In this document: positions 51,685 through 62,937 of the stretch, in pieces
Position numbering within the stretch: the first letter of the stretch is position 1
Layout of the letters: each line of letters starts with the position of its first letter
Source of the DNA: Paraniabella hibiscisoli
GTDB taxonomy: Bacteria > Bacteroidota > Bacteroidia > Chitinophagales > Chitinophagaceae
Direction of reading: 5' to 3'
Assembly: GCF_022512515.1 (NCBI RefSeq)
Contig: NZ_JAKWBK010000001.1
Span: 3,720,001 to 3,784,000 of the forward strand
DNA: 64,000 nucleotides
Translations under genes and position numbers: made by a program
Notes under the pieces: model-generated
What the model saw: only the letters and a program-made list of their open reading frames with translations
What the model was told of the DNA's origin: nothing
The model's database searches: none

Positions 51685-53237
51685 ATGAAACTAAGCCGAC
51701 AGGTACAATCAATTGCGCTGGCCCTGGTGCTGATAGCAATGCTTGCCTTTACCAACTGTTCTAAAAAGGTAGCCGCCTCAAACGGGAATGGACAGGAAGA
51801 TCCCACCAATCCTAATGCGGTGGTTCGTATCCCAGCGGATACAGAAACGATGCTTCGTAACCCATTAAACGGATGGGTATTGTATGGGTCTCTGAATGCG
51901 GCCACTGATTTCTGGTCTAAATTGGACCGTATCAGTGTTCCGGGTCAGCAGGGTACCTTTAAAATAGAAGATTTCGCCGGAACCCTATATTTAAGAACCA
52001 GCTGGACCTCGTTAAACCCAACAGAAAATGTATATGGATGGGATACCAACGATAAGCTAAAAACCTTGATCAGCAATGCGCGTCAACGTAAAATGAAAAT
52101 AGCGTTACGTGTTGTAATTGATAGTCGTGATAAGGCGGAAGATTTTACACCTGCCTACGTAAGGGATGCTGGCGCACAGGGCTATTACACGCAAACCGGC
52201 AGTAAAACCGTTTGGTCTCCTTACCCCGATGATCCTGTCTTTCAACAAAAATATACGCAGTTCATCAAAGCTTTTGCTCAAAAATTCAATGATCCGGAAT
52301 GGGTGGAATTTATTGATGGCTTTGGCTTAGGTAAATGGGGAGAAGCGCACTCTATGAACTACCTGGATGCGAATAATCGCGAGCAGGTTTTTAAATGGGC
52401 TGTAGACCTGTATTCAAGTGAGTTTACAAAAATTCCATTGGCTATTAATTATCACCGGCTTATTGCTATGCCTAAAGACTGGGGCGCTGCAGACCCTATG
52501 AGTGAGAATCTTTTAAACTATGCTTTTTCAAAAGGATATATCCTAAGGCATGACGCATTTGGCATGTCGGGCTATTACCAGTCCTGGGAAAAAACGATTG
52601 CCGAAAAATGGAAACATAAGTTACCCAATATTATGGAAGGCGGATGGGTTACTGCTCAGCATCCTTTTCAAACGGATGCGCGGAAGTATGTTACCAAAGG
52701 GGATGTAAGACGGGGAGAATATGATGATTCTAAACAGGCAGGCGTGAATATGATGGACTTCAGGATCGGCGAAACGGATATATGGTTTAACGAAACCTTC
52801 GGCCTGGTGAAATCTTTTATCAGCGAAGGTGGGTATCGTTTATACCCGGACCAGATTTCTATTCCCGCCCATGTGTTGAAGTCTGCAAAAACCACTATTG
52901 AACATAAATGGAACAATATGGGCTGGGGTTATTGTCCGAATAATATAAAGCAATGGAATTATAAATATAAAGTAGCATTTGCTTTACTGGATCCAGGTAC
53001 TAAAAAACCAAAATCTGTATTTGTAGACGAGGCTTCCGATCCATCCAAATGGATCAAAGGCAGCGCAACATCTTACCTTTTACTCCCGATCTGAGCCAGG
53101 TAGCCGGCGGATCTTATCTTTGGGCGGTAGCGATAGTTGACAGGTCCAAACAGGACCAGCCGGGAATATTGCTGGCAACAAAAGGCGATGTGACCGCGGA
53201 AGGCTGGACCATCGTTTCGAATGTAACCATAAAGTAA
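51685..53237 (+). CDS. DUF4832-type exported lipoprotein, possible glycosidase (frameshifted)
   Basis: About 517 residues after repair. Lipoprotein signal ending LAFTNC, Cys at residue 25. The middle part looks like a beta/alpha barrel: LYLRTSWTSLNPTENVYGW, RKMKIALRVVIDSR, and EFIDGFGLGKWGEAHSMNY, in which the Glu after KWG is a candidate acid/base. The end resembles a beta-sandwich (the DUF4832 C-terminal domain). One base is missing near 53080, restoring FTPDLSQVAGGSYLWAVAIV up to the stop at 53235-53237. Family proteins sit in many PULs without a proven activity. The lipid anchor places it on the cell surface or in the periplasm. Confidence 0.65.
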
Positions 53238-53273
53238 TTACATAAAGTACTGATTACATTGAATAGGAATTTT

Positions 53274-54531
53274 ATGAGCGTTGTTTTAGTGAATATGGGC
53301 GGACTTTTAAAGCGGCAGTGTCATCAATTTTGCTTGATAGCGGCACTGCTTGTTTTAACTGTAAGTAAATTATCTGCTGTAGCCGCGCCAGCTGCTTCAG
53401 GCCGGACTGTTGACTACTTTACGCCTAATATGTTAAAAAGGGTTCGCAGATAGAGCGAATTCAACGGGCAATAGATGAAGCCCAAAAGTATAAGGCCAGA
53501 GTAGTGATACCTGGATATGATGCAGTAAAAAAACTACTGTCTGGCTGATTGATAAGGCCATTTTGTTACCGGGTGATATAGTGCTGGAACTGGACAATTG
53601 TACAATTAAGCTTTCCAACCGGTGCAGGGATAATTTTATACGTTCTGCCAATGCGGGTTTAGGTATTTCGAATATAAAGCCCCTGAGTAATATCAGGATC
53701 ATCGGTAGGGGTAATGTTTTACTGGAGGGCGCTGCTAATCCGCGGGCCACCGGGGACCATAACAAAACACTATCGGTAGATCCAAGGGGATTTACTCAAT
53801 CTTACGGTACTGATGCCGGAAAGCCAGGGGAGAATCAAAAGGGCGGCTGGCGTAATCATGCTATAGTATTGGCTTATGTAGATGTATTTGAGATCAGTGG
53901 TATTAAACTAAAAGATTATCATGCTCATGGAATTGTATTGGAACGCTGTACTAACGGCGCATTGAGGGATATTAGTTTCCAGGTGCGGCAAGCCGTAAGT
54001 ATAGCCGGTGTTGAAAAACAGGTATTAAACCAGGATGGATTAGGGGTGCGATTTGGCTGCCGGAACATTGTGATAGAGCGCTGCCGGGGTAATAGTGGTG
54101 ATGACTTTATCAACATAGGCTTAACCGATACAGGCGTGCCGGCAGGAGCTGAGAACGTAAACGTAGTGAGCGGATCGGTTTATAATGGGGCAAAAGATAA
54201 TATATCGAATATATACCTGTTGAACTGGCAGGATTTTTATTCGATCTCTCATCGGGCCATTCGTATTATGCCCGTAGGCAGGCTAAGGATACAAAATGTA
54301 TTGGAGAATATGACCATTAATGCTTTATCTAACCAGGGCCTGGTAGCTGAGTATGCAGCGAATATTAAAGGCTTGTTTGTAAAGAATCTGGTTACCTATC
54401 AACCAGTGATGGCCAAAGGCATAAAAGATGCGAGTTTCCGGGATATATTATACCTGGGAAAGGGTAATGCTATTGATGTTGTTAATAGTGACTCGGTAGT
54501 AGTCGATAATGTAAAGAAAGCGGGTTTCTAA
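53274..54531 (+). CDS. Right-handed beta-helix protein, GH28/pectate-lyase fold (two frameshifts)
   Basis: About 419 residues after repair. ATG at 53274 is preferred to TTG at 53259. A hydrophobic signal precedes AVAAPAASG. Repeated short beta strands follow, with a GH28-like set: VLNQDGLGVRF, GNSGDDFINI and SHRAIRIMPVG. These resemble but do not match the NTD-DD-GHG-RIK set of polygalacturonases, so it may be a lyase or another hydrolase. Missing A residues near 53442 and 53528 interrupt GSQIERIQRAIDEAQ and AVKKTTVWLID. Last enzyme of the PUL-2 run. It is the only gene in the window that could plausibly cleave a uronic-acid backbone, hence its interest next to four GH88 enzymes. Confidence 0.65.
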
Positions 54532-54960
54532 ATCAACTCGCTATTTTCAGGCCTTGATGATATCATCATAAGCGCACTTCTTTCAACATATTATTTAATA
54601 AAGTTGAATAATGTGAATGCTTGGATCAAACAGGAATAATATTGAACTTATACAAACTTTTTAGACGAAATGATAATATGTCGCCTCTACGAGGCCTAAT
54701 GTCCTTAAATGGATTTTTTCTACCAATATCTCGTCCTTTCGGGACTTTACATTGGTAAAAATTGCTGAACGAGTTCGTTAGAGTCCATAAGGACGGCGCC
54801 TAAGAAAGGTTAAACAAGTTCATTGTTAATAAGCTCCGAATTTGCACTTGGACCGATACCAATCAATTAACGAAAAATAATCAAAACAAGGATAATGCTT
54901 CTTAGAAATCTTAGGTTGCTCCTAAAGTCATGCATTTCTGTACCTGTATTGGTAAGGAAT

Positions 54961-54990
54961 GGGAACGGTCCCAATAATGGGATCGTTCCC
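54961..54990. terminator. Long hairpin, terminator-like
   Basis: GGGAACGGTCCC (54961-54972) pairs with GGGATCGTTCCC (54979-54990), one G-T pair and a 6-base loop. It is very stable but followed by AATAAAAAAA and not by T's, so its role as a terminator is doubtful; it could be an operator or an RNA-stabilising stem. Confidence 0.4.
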
Positions 54991-55008
54991 AATAAAAAAA
55001 GAGAAGGG

Positions 55009-55044
55009 TTTGTTTCGCCACCCTTGTACTAGCTGATAAATTTG
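55009..55044 (+). promoter_or_regulatory. Putative Bacteroidota promoter of the second SusCD cassette
   Basis: TTTG (55009-55012) and TAAATTTG (55037-55044) match the -33 TTTG and -7 TAnnTTTG boxes with a 24-base spacer, slightly longer than usual. It would give a leader of about 150 bases before the SusC start at 55203. Confidence 0.45.
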
Positions 55045-55202
55045 TTAATGGTTCTAACGATTATATTAAACCACTTTAAAGCCAACATGAAACGTAAACG
55101 AATGCTGCTTCGCTACCGGGAGAATGTATTTTGATGAAAACAGATCTTCCTATTTACAACAACGATTATCTACCAATAACGCAATGTTAATTTTAAAAAA
55201 CT

Positions 55203-58015
55203 ATGATATCATTTAGACAAACGCTGGCATTTAAAGCCCTTGCTGTGATGCTTTGCTGCTTTCCCTTCGGCTTGCTGGCACAGTCAGACACAACTGCCAT
55301 TGATACAACGGGTGAGAATGATGCTATGGAAACCGTTTACCCGCTTATCTATTATAAGATCGAAAAGCCAAGGTCTACGGCATCCGCATCTGTAATTCCG
55401 GGCACATCCATACATCATGTACCTGTAATGTCATTCCCTATCGGATTAGCTGGTCAGTTACCTGGCTTAAAGGTGAGCCAGACCAACGGACAACCATTAA
55501 GCGAGAGCGTGTCGATGTTGTTGCGGGGTAGAACACCACTGGTGTTAATAGATGGAATACCCAGGTCAATAACAGAAATAGGCATAGAAGAAATTGAGTC
55601 TGTTACGGTGTTGAAGGATGCGGTAGCATTAGCTATGTTAGGAGTTCGGGGTGCAGGAGGTGCTATATCTGTGGTTACCAAAAAGGAGCGCCTATGAAAT
55701 CGGAAATCAATTTTTCTGGTCAATGGGGCACACAGCAACCCACACAAAACCTGATCGGTCAACCTCTGGACGCTTACCAATACGCTTTGCTATATAATGA
55801 AGCACTGAAAAATGATGGGCTGTCTGTACAAAATAATGGGTTTAGTGATGCAGCCATACAGGCATACAAAGATGGTTCTAATCCTTATTTATATCCTAAC
55901 GTGAACTGGCGGGATGAAGTGACCAGGAAGTCGGCACCCGTGGCCCGCTATAATATCAATGCGCGTGGAGGAAACGAATATTTTAAGTATTTCGTGAATC
56001 TCGAACATTTTAACCAGGATGGATTCTTTAAAACAGATGACAATAATAACTATAGTACCAATGCAGGCGCTAAGGGATATTTTGTGCGTTCCAATGTGGA
56101 TGTGAAAATTACCGACCGTTTGGATGGAGGTATTTATATTATGGGCCGTATTATGGATATGAACGCACCCGGTAGTGATGGTGCCAATAATATTTTCCAG
56201 TCCATTTTAAATACGCCTGCTAGTGCTTACCCTATTCGTAATCCTAATGGTAGCCTGGGAGGCTCTGCCCGTTTTCAAAACAATATAATGGCGCAGACCT
56301 TAAACTCCGGCTATTTTGTAGGACATACCCGAACAGTTCTGACAGATTTTTACCTGCGTCGCGAGCTGGATGATGTATTGCCAGGCTTATGGGCCAAAGC
56401 GCGCGTATCTTTTTCAGTGATATGCGGGAGAATTATACACGTACCAAATCGTTTGCCGTTTTCCAGATCATGAACAATGACGCTAACGCCCCGGTGTATG
56501 GCCAGTATGGTACTAATAGTGAACAGGGAAATAGCAATGCTGTTTCTTTTCAAAACCGTTCTAATTTCCAGGAGTTTTCTTTAGGGTATTCCAGGAACAA
56601 AGGACTGCACGATTGGGATCTGTTGCTTTTGGCTAACCGGGACAATCTTATCGCCGGGTCAAACTTAAACCTTACCGTTCAGGGTATTTCAGCACATGCG
56701 TCTTATGTATATGATAAACGCTTTATTGCTGAGTTCGCAGCTGCTTATAATGGAGCTAACCGTTATCCTTCGGATGGTGGATTTAAGTATGGAATGTTTC
56801 CTTCAGTAGGCCTGGGCTGGAATTTGCACAATGAAGCCTTTTTGAAAGACAAGAGCTGGTTAAGTGAGCTAAAGCTTCATGGCTCTTACGGTATAACGGG
56901 CCTGGATAATGGCAGCTACTTTACCTACATCCAGTCTTACAATAATGCACCTACCACTTATTTTGGAACCAGTGCCACGTCTACCACTACTATTGCAGAA
57001 TCCTTTCTTGCAAATCCCAATATAACCTACGAGAAAGCTAATATGCTGAATATTGGGTTTGATTCCCGTTTCTTAGACAACAGGCTGTCTTTTGACCTGG
57101 ACTACTACTTTAATAAGTACAGCGATCTGAGCATTGTAAGAGGTACGAACAGCGGTACTTTAGGTATAGCTTACCCTAATGAAAATATAGGGAAACAAAA
57201 TAACAGCGGTATAGAAGCGGTATTGGGTTGGCAAGAGACCAGGGGCAAATTCAGTTATTGGGCTTCTGTGAATGCTGCCATTCAACAATCCAAACTCATT
57301 GATAATGGCGAACCTGCCCAGATGTATGAATGGATGCAAAGAACCGGTCACCCTGTAGGGCTTACTTACGGTTACATTGCTGAAGGGCTTTTTCAAACAC
57401 AGGCAGAGCTTGATAATCGTGCAACTACAGAAGGATATATACCACAACTGGGAGATATCAAGTTTAAAGACCTTAATAATGATGGGGTGATCAATCAATA
57501 TGATATGACCATTATCGGTTCTGAAAAACCGCTTATTCTTTTGGGCTCTAATTTAGGATTCAGGTGGAGCCAGTTTGATTTTTCTACGCTGCTGGTGGCC
57601 GAATTAAACAGGCAGGTATATCCTTCAGGCAATAGCTATCGAGAGTTTCTCGAAGGAGTAGGACAGGCATTTGATATGCACCTTGATCGCTGGACACCCT
57701 CTAATCCCAATGCCAGCTATCCGCGGTTAACCACCAACGGGGACCTTACAATGGTGAATTTAATAATGCAGCCACCAATAGCTTCTGGTTAAGGAATGGC
57801 AATTTTTTCTTCGGGTGCGCAGTATGGAGTTAGGATATTCATTACCTGCTTCTATACTAAACAGGATCAAGCTTAAATCGACCCGGGTATTTGTAAATGG
57901 ATATAACCTGTTCAGCTGGTCATCAAAAACCTTTAACGGTGCTGATCCCGAAAGTTATAGAGGCGCATATCCCATTCAAAAAGTGATCAGCTTCGGTGTG
58001 CATGTTAAACTGTAG
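55203..58015 (+). CDS. SusC-type TonB-dependent transporter (short form), second cassette, multiply frameshifted
   Basis: About 938 residues after repair. Signal peptide ends FGLLAQ. Like the SusC at 2127 it lacks the N-terminal carboxypeptidase-regulatory domain and enters the plug directly (LLRGRTPLVLIDGIPRS, TVLKDAVALAMLGVRGAGG). The barrel contains PNVNWRDEV, a calcium-loop-like DLNNDGVINQYD near 57470, and the SusC ending KSTRVFVNGYNLFSW. Four single-base losses are inferred: near 55690 (AAAAAGG), 56400, 57760 (T run) and 57810 (T run). It is a paralogue of SusC 1 and starts the second SusC-SusD-SusC-SusD unit. Confidence 0.9.
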
Positions 58016-58103
58016 GCACGTCGGCGAATTTCAAACAGGTATACTTTGTTCCGGCCCTGAGTGGGAAACAATGGGACATTCAAAAAATATAAAAAGTACA
58101 AGG

Positions 58104-59790
58104 ATGAAAAAGATAATATTTTATTTATCAGCCTTATTAATAATAGGATTACACTCCTGCAAAAAATGGGAAACAGAACCTAAAGACCGGGTTTTGATAT
58201 CGGATGTTTTTGATCCGACTGATAAGGAAGCTGTACAGGCAAAAGCTTATTTATTTGGTATCTATTCATTGTTGCCAAACGGCTTTAATCGTATCGACGG
58301 AGACTTCCTGGATGCGGCTACAGATGATGCAGTGCCATCGTCAGAAAGATCCAACGTGAGCTTTTTTACAAACGGACAACTCACTGCTGTAAACTACCCG
58401 GATAATAACTGGTTTAACAGCTATGCCATTGTACGCAGGTGTAATGTGTTTTTAAAAAATATCGATATAGTGCCTATTTCTGATACATTAATCAAACAAT
58501 ATAAAGCGGAAGTACGCTTCCTGCGTGCATTTTCTTATTTCGAATTATTGAAGCGCTACGGAGGTATTCCCTTGCTGGGTGATGAAGTGCTTGAGCTGGA
58601 TTCAGATATCAATATTGCCCGTTCAAACTATGCAGATTGTGTGAACTATATCGCAGGTGAAGTAGATGCCATTAAAGCCGATTTACCACTGGGGTCAAAG
58701 ATTACTACTACCGATTTTGGTCGCGCTAATCTTGAAGCCGCTTTAGCACTGAAATGCAGGTTGTATTTATACGCGGCCAGTCCGTTGTTTAATGGGGAGG
58801 CGTATCAGCTGATCCTCAGAAAAAGCACTTACAGGTTATACAGACGTTGACGCTTCGCGCTGGGATCGTGTTATACAGGTAGCAGAAGAGATTATCAGTA
58901 AAGGATATTATAAGCTGCCGGCAGGTACCGGTACAGCAGTTTACCGTAATATATTTACCACCAAAATCAATACGGATATTATCTTTTCCAAGCAATCTGC
59001 CAATTCTACCGGGCTGGAAACCGCCAGTGCACCCATTGGCTATGTAGCACCAGCGGCAAGCAATGGCAGAACAAGCCCTACGCAGGATTTTTTAAATGCC
59101 TTTCCCAATTTGAATGGTTCTCCTTTTGAGGGGAGCGCAACCACGCTTAGCCAATACCAGAACCGTGATCCTCGCTTAAATGCCATCATTTTTTACAATG
59201 GGGTTCAGTGGTTGGGAAGAGCAGTAGAAACTTTTGAAGGTGGAAGGGATAAGCCGAACAGACCTTATCAGGTACAAACAAAAACCTCTTATTACCTGAG
59301 GAAATTCCTGGGCGATTTTACAAGCGGAACTACATACTCTAATCAAAGCCACAACTTTCCTTATTTCCGTTATGCTGAAGTGCTATTGAATTATGCTGAG
59401 GCTTTGAATGAAAAAGGGCGTACCGAAGATGCTGCTAAACAGGTTTTCCTGTTAAGGGCCAGAGCAGGTATTACTGCGGGAGCTAATGCCCGCTACGGGA
59501 TACCTGCAGGTGTGGGCCAGGCCGATCTTCGCAGGCTCATCAAAAATGAACGTCGTATTGAACTGAGTTTCGAGGAACATCGTTTCTGGGACATCCGCAG
59601 GTGGAAAGATGCTCAAAACCTGCCTGCTCAGTTAACCGGGCTTGCGCTGGACAATAGTTCCGGAAGCATAGTGATTGCTCAAAAAGATGTGGCGCCATTT
59701 AAGTTTGAACCTAGGAATTACTATATGCCTATCCCTTTTAGCGAGATCCAGAAGAACAGCAAATTAATTCAAAACGAAGGCTATTACTAA
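58104..59790 (+). CDS. SusD-type glycan-binding lipoprotein, second cassette (frameshifted)
   Basis: About 562 residues after repair. The start at 58104 gives MKKIIFYLSALLIIGLHSC with the lipid Cys at residue 19. SusD features: EVRFLRAFSYFELLKRYGGIP, ALKCRLYLYAASPLFNG, and KNERRIELSFEEHRFWDIRRW. Two single-base losses lie near 58810 and 58840, which restore YQADPQKALTGYTDVDASRW. It is closely related to the SusD at 4946 (shared N-terminal DAATDD/ESATDD region), the matching position of the first cassette. It ends 22 bases before the next SusC. Confidence 0.9.
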
Positions 59791-59812
59791 ACCTGCCAAC
59801 TAACAAATCAGT

Positions 59813-62800
59813 ATGAAAAAATTAATATATTTTATGATGAGCCTGCTGCTGCTCTCCGGTAGTCTTGCAGCACAAACGCAGAAACGACTGGTAAAAGGTG
59901 AAGTGAGAAACCGGGACGGACTTTTGCCTGGCGTAACCATTACCGAAAAAGGAGTTCCTTCCAATGCAACCCAAACCGATGGGAACGGCCGTTTCAGTAT
60001 AGAGATAGCAGCACCTACCATTGTGGTAAGCTATGCCGGGTATATTCCGCAGGATATTGATGTACAGGATCAGAATACCTTAGATATCACGCTTTCCGAA
60101 GACAATAAGATCATGGATAATGTGGTAGTGGTTGGGTTTGGTAAAACCAGCAAAAAACACTAACAGGTTCCGTGAGCTCTGTTTCGGGAGAAGAGATCCG
60201 GCAAAGTCCATCGCCTAGTTTGCAAAATAACCTGGCAGGACGTATTACCGGCTTTAGCAGCCAGCAACGTAGTGGCCGTCCTGGTGCAGATGCAGCTGCT
60301 TTCTATGTACGCGGTATCAGCTCTTATACCGGCAATAATCAACCATTGATTATTGTAGATGATATTGAATATACCTATCAGCAGTTTTATGCATTAAATG
60401 CCAACGAAATTGAATCGATTTCCATTTTAAAAGATGCGGCTACTACTTCGATTTACGGTATCAAGGGAGCTAATGGAGTCGTATTGGTAACTACTACCCG
60501 CGGAAAAGCGGGGCGACCTACGATCAGCTTTCAGAGTGAGTACGGTTTAAGCCAGCCTACCAGGCTGCCACCTTACCTCAATGCCTACGAATCTGCAAAA
60601 CTATTCACAGAGTCGCAGATGAATATGAATGCCCTAAATCCGAACCCCAATTTTGTACCACAGTTTTCTGAAAAAGACCTCGAGCTTTATCGTAATGGTA
60701 CCGATCCTTATGGTCATCCTGATAACGACTGGTATGATATACTTTTAAAGAATTATGCTCCGATGCTTCGCAATAACCTGAATGTAACCGGGGAACTGCG
60801 AGGGCTAAATACTTTGTGTCATTGGGCTATTTGCACCAGGGCGGACAATTGAAGGATTTTGGGGTAGATCTCAATAGTTCTTATTATTATAAAAGATACA
60901 ACTATCGCTCTAATATCGATCTGAAAGTAAACTCTGAGTTAGACGTTCAGTTCAACGTATTTGGCTACCTGGACGAAACTAATGACAATAATGCCAGTGC
61001 CAATTCCAACCTTTTTAGTGATCTGAGCCGTAACAACGAAACAGCTCCCTATAACTACCCCGTATATAATCCGGATGGTAGCCTTGGTTATAGCCTGTGG
61101 CAGCGCAATTTTGCCGGCCGGAATAATAATAACATAGTAGGACGTTTAATGTATAATGGCTATTATCGCCCGTTTGGCAATAATATCAACCTGGCTACCA
61201 ACGCAACACAACGGCTTAATTTTATTACTCCCGGATTATCTATTAAAGGAACAGTAGCCTATCGTAATCATTATAGCTATGCACGATACCTGAACCGTCC
61301 GGCAAGTGGTTCAGGCTTTCCTTCCTATATCTATAACCCCGAAACGGATAGCTATTCTTTCGGGCGGTCAGATAATGTTTACAGGATCAGTACGCCCACG
61401 CTTCGCTATGATGTAGGATCCACCAGTAGTGCCTTAACACTACAGGCAATATTAAATTATACCCGCACTTTTGGAAGAGATCATAATGTTACCGGGCTTT
61501 TCCTGTATAATCAAAATAGTAAGGTAGGCGCTAATTCCTCCAGTGGTGGTATTTACAATTTTATACCCGAAAATTTCAAGGGCTATACTGCCCGTATGGG
61601 ATACGATTATAAAAATAAATACCTGGTGGAAGTGAGCGGCGCCTACAATGGCACAGATCGTTTTGCAAAGGGGCGTCGTTATGGGTTTTTTCCCGCTGCG
61701 TCGATGGGTTGGAACATAGCAGAAGAGAAAATTATCAAAGAAAATTTATCTTTCTTAAACCTGTTTAAGCTCAGAGGATCTTACGGTTTGACAGGGGTTG
61801 ATAATACCGGGGGCGTTTATGCCTACCTGCAGAGTTATACTTTGGGTAGTGGAAGCGGTATGTTTGGCGTTGCCAATAACAATGGCCATGTTACTGCTGT
61901 AGAGGGAACGCTGGCGAATAATGAAGTGACCTGGGAGAAAGAAAAGAAAATGGATATCGGCTTCGATCTTGCGATGTTCAACCGTAAACTAACAGCAACA
62001 GTAGCCTATTTTAACAATAACCGTTTTGATATCCTTACTACAAGAGGTAGCGTATCGGCTGTTTTCGGACAAGGGCTTCCTAATGTGAATCTTGGGAAGA
62101 CCAATAACCGCGGTTTGGAATTTGAACTGGGATACAATAACCGCATTGGTGAAGACTGGCGGTATTCCTTTAGAGCAACTTATTCTTCTGCTAAAAATAA
62201 GATATTGTTCAGGGATGAGCCGGTGCCTCTGTATCCTTATCAGCAGGAAACCGGACAGCCGATCGGCTCTAGGTTGAAATATACCTGGACCGGCGAGTTT
62301 TACACTGCTGCTGATATTGCCGATCCGAATGTGCCCAAACCCGCCATTGGTGGCCGTCCCGGCGACATCAAGTATAAGGACTTGAACGGTGATGGTCTTA
62401 TTGATGCATCTGATCAATCTTATTTCGGTTTAACCAATCTGCCCAATAAAGTATATGGTTTGAACCTGGGTTTTGGGTTTAAAGGTATTCAAGTAAACGC
62501 TTTATTCCAGGGAGCCAGCGATTTTGTTGCCAGTGCCACAGGAGCGGTTATTCACCATAACGTGAGCAAGTTGTTGCCTATTCACCAACAGCACTGGACG
62601 CCCGAATTGGGTAACGATGCCAAATATCCACAGCTATATACCGCTGATCTAAGCTCGAGTCCGTCTACTTTTTATTCTGACTTTTGGGCAATACCCGGCG
62701 ACTATGTTAGGTTGAAGAGTGCAGAGATCAGCTATACCATTAGTGCGGAAGCATTGAAACGTATCCGTATTAAAGAGATGCGCGTTTACGCCAATGGTTA

Positions 62801-62927
62801 CAACCTGATAACATGGACCAAATTGGACAAACTCTACGACCTGGACCCGGAAGTGGTGGAAGCTGTTACAGATCTGCCTTATCCTCCTTCCCGTACTTTC
62901 AATTTTGGTTTGAACATCACTTTCTAA
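59813..62927 (+). CDS. SusC-type TonB-dependent transporter (full form), second cassette (frameshifted)
   Basis: About 1038 residues after repair. Signal peptide ends GSLAAQ. The carboxypeptidase-regulatory-like domain (residues 27-105, KGEVRNRDGLLPGVTITEKG) is followed by NVVVVGFGKTSKK, the plug (NNQPLIIVDDIEY, SILKDAATTSIYGIKGANG) and the barrel with DLNGDGLIDASDQ near 62390 and the end PSRTFNFGLNITF. Single bases are missing near 60160 (ACACTAACAGG) and 60800 (before SLGYLHQGGQLKDFGVDLN). It corresponds to the SusC at 6628 in the first cassette. Confidence 0.9.
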
Positions 62928-62937
62928 ATTCAAAAAA

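Larger units (their letters stand above)
54532..55202. other. Intergenic region with nested hairpins before the second SusCD cassette
   Basis: 670 bases without a gene. It holds a 14-bp palindrome TGATGATATCATCA (54555-54568), a short hairpin GCCTCTACGAGGC (54683-54695), a nested structure with TACCAAT (54721-54727) pairing ATTGGTA (54751-54757) around a GTCC/GGAC inner stem (54733-54736, 54742-54745), and a 12-bp hairpin at 54961-54990. The combination CTACGAGGC plus TACCAAT/ATTGGTA resembles dispersed intergenic hairpin elements I have seen in Bacteroidota genomes. Confidence 0.5.
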
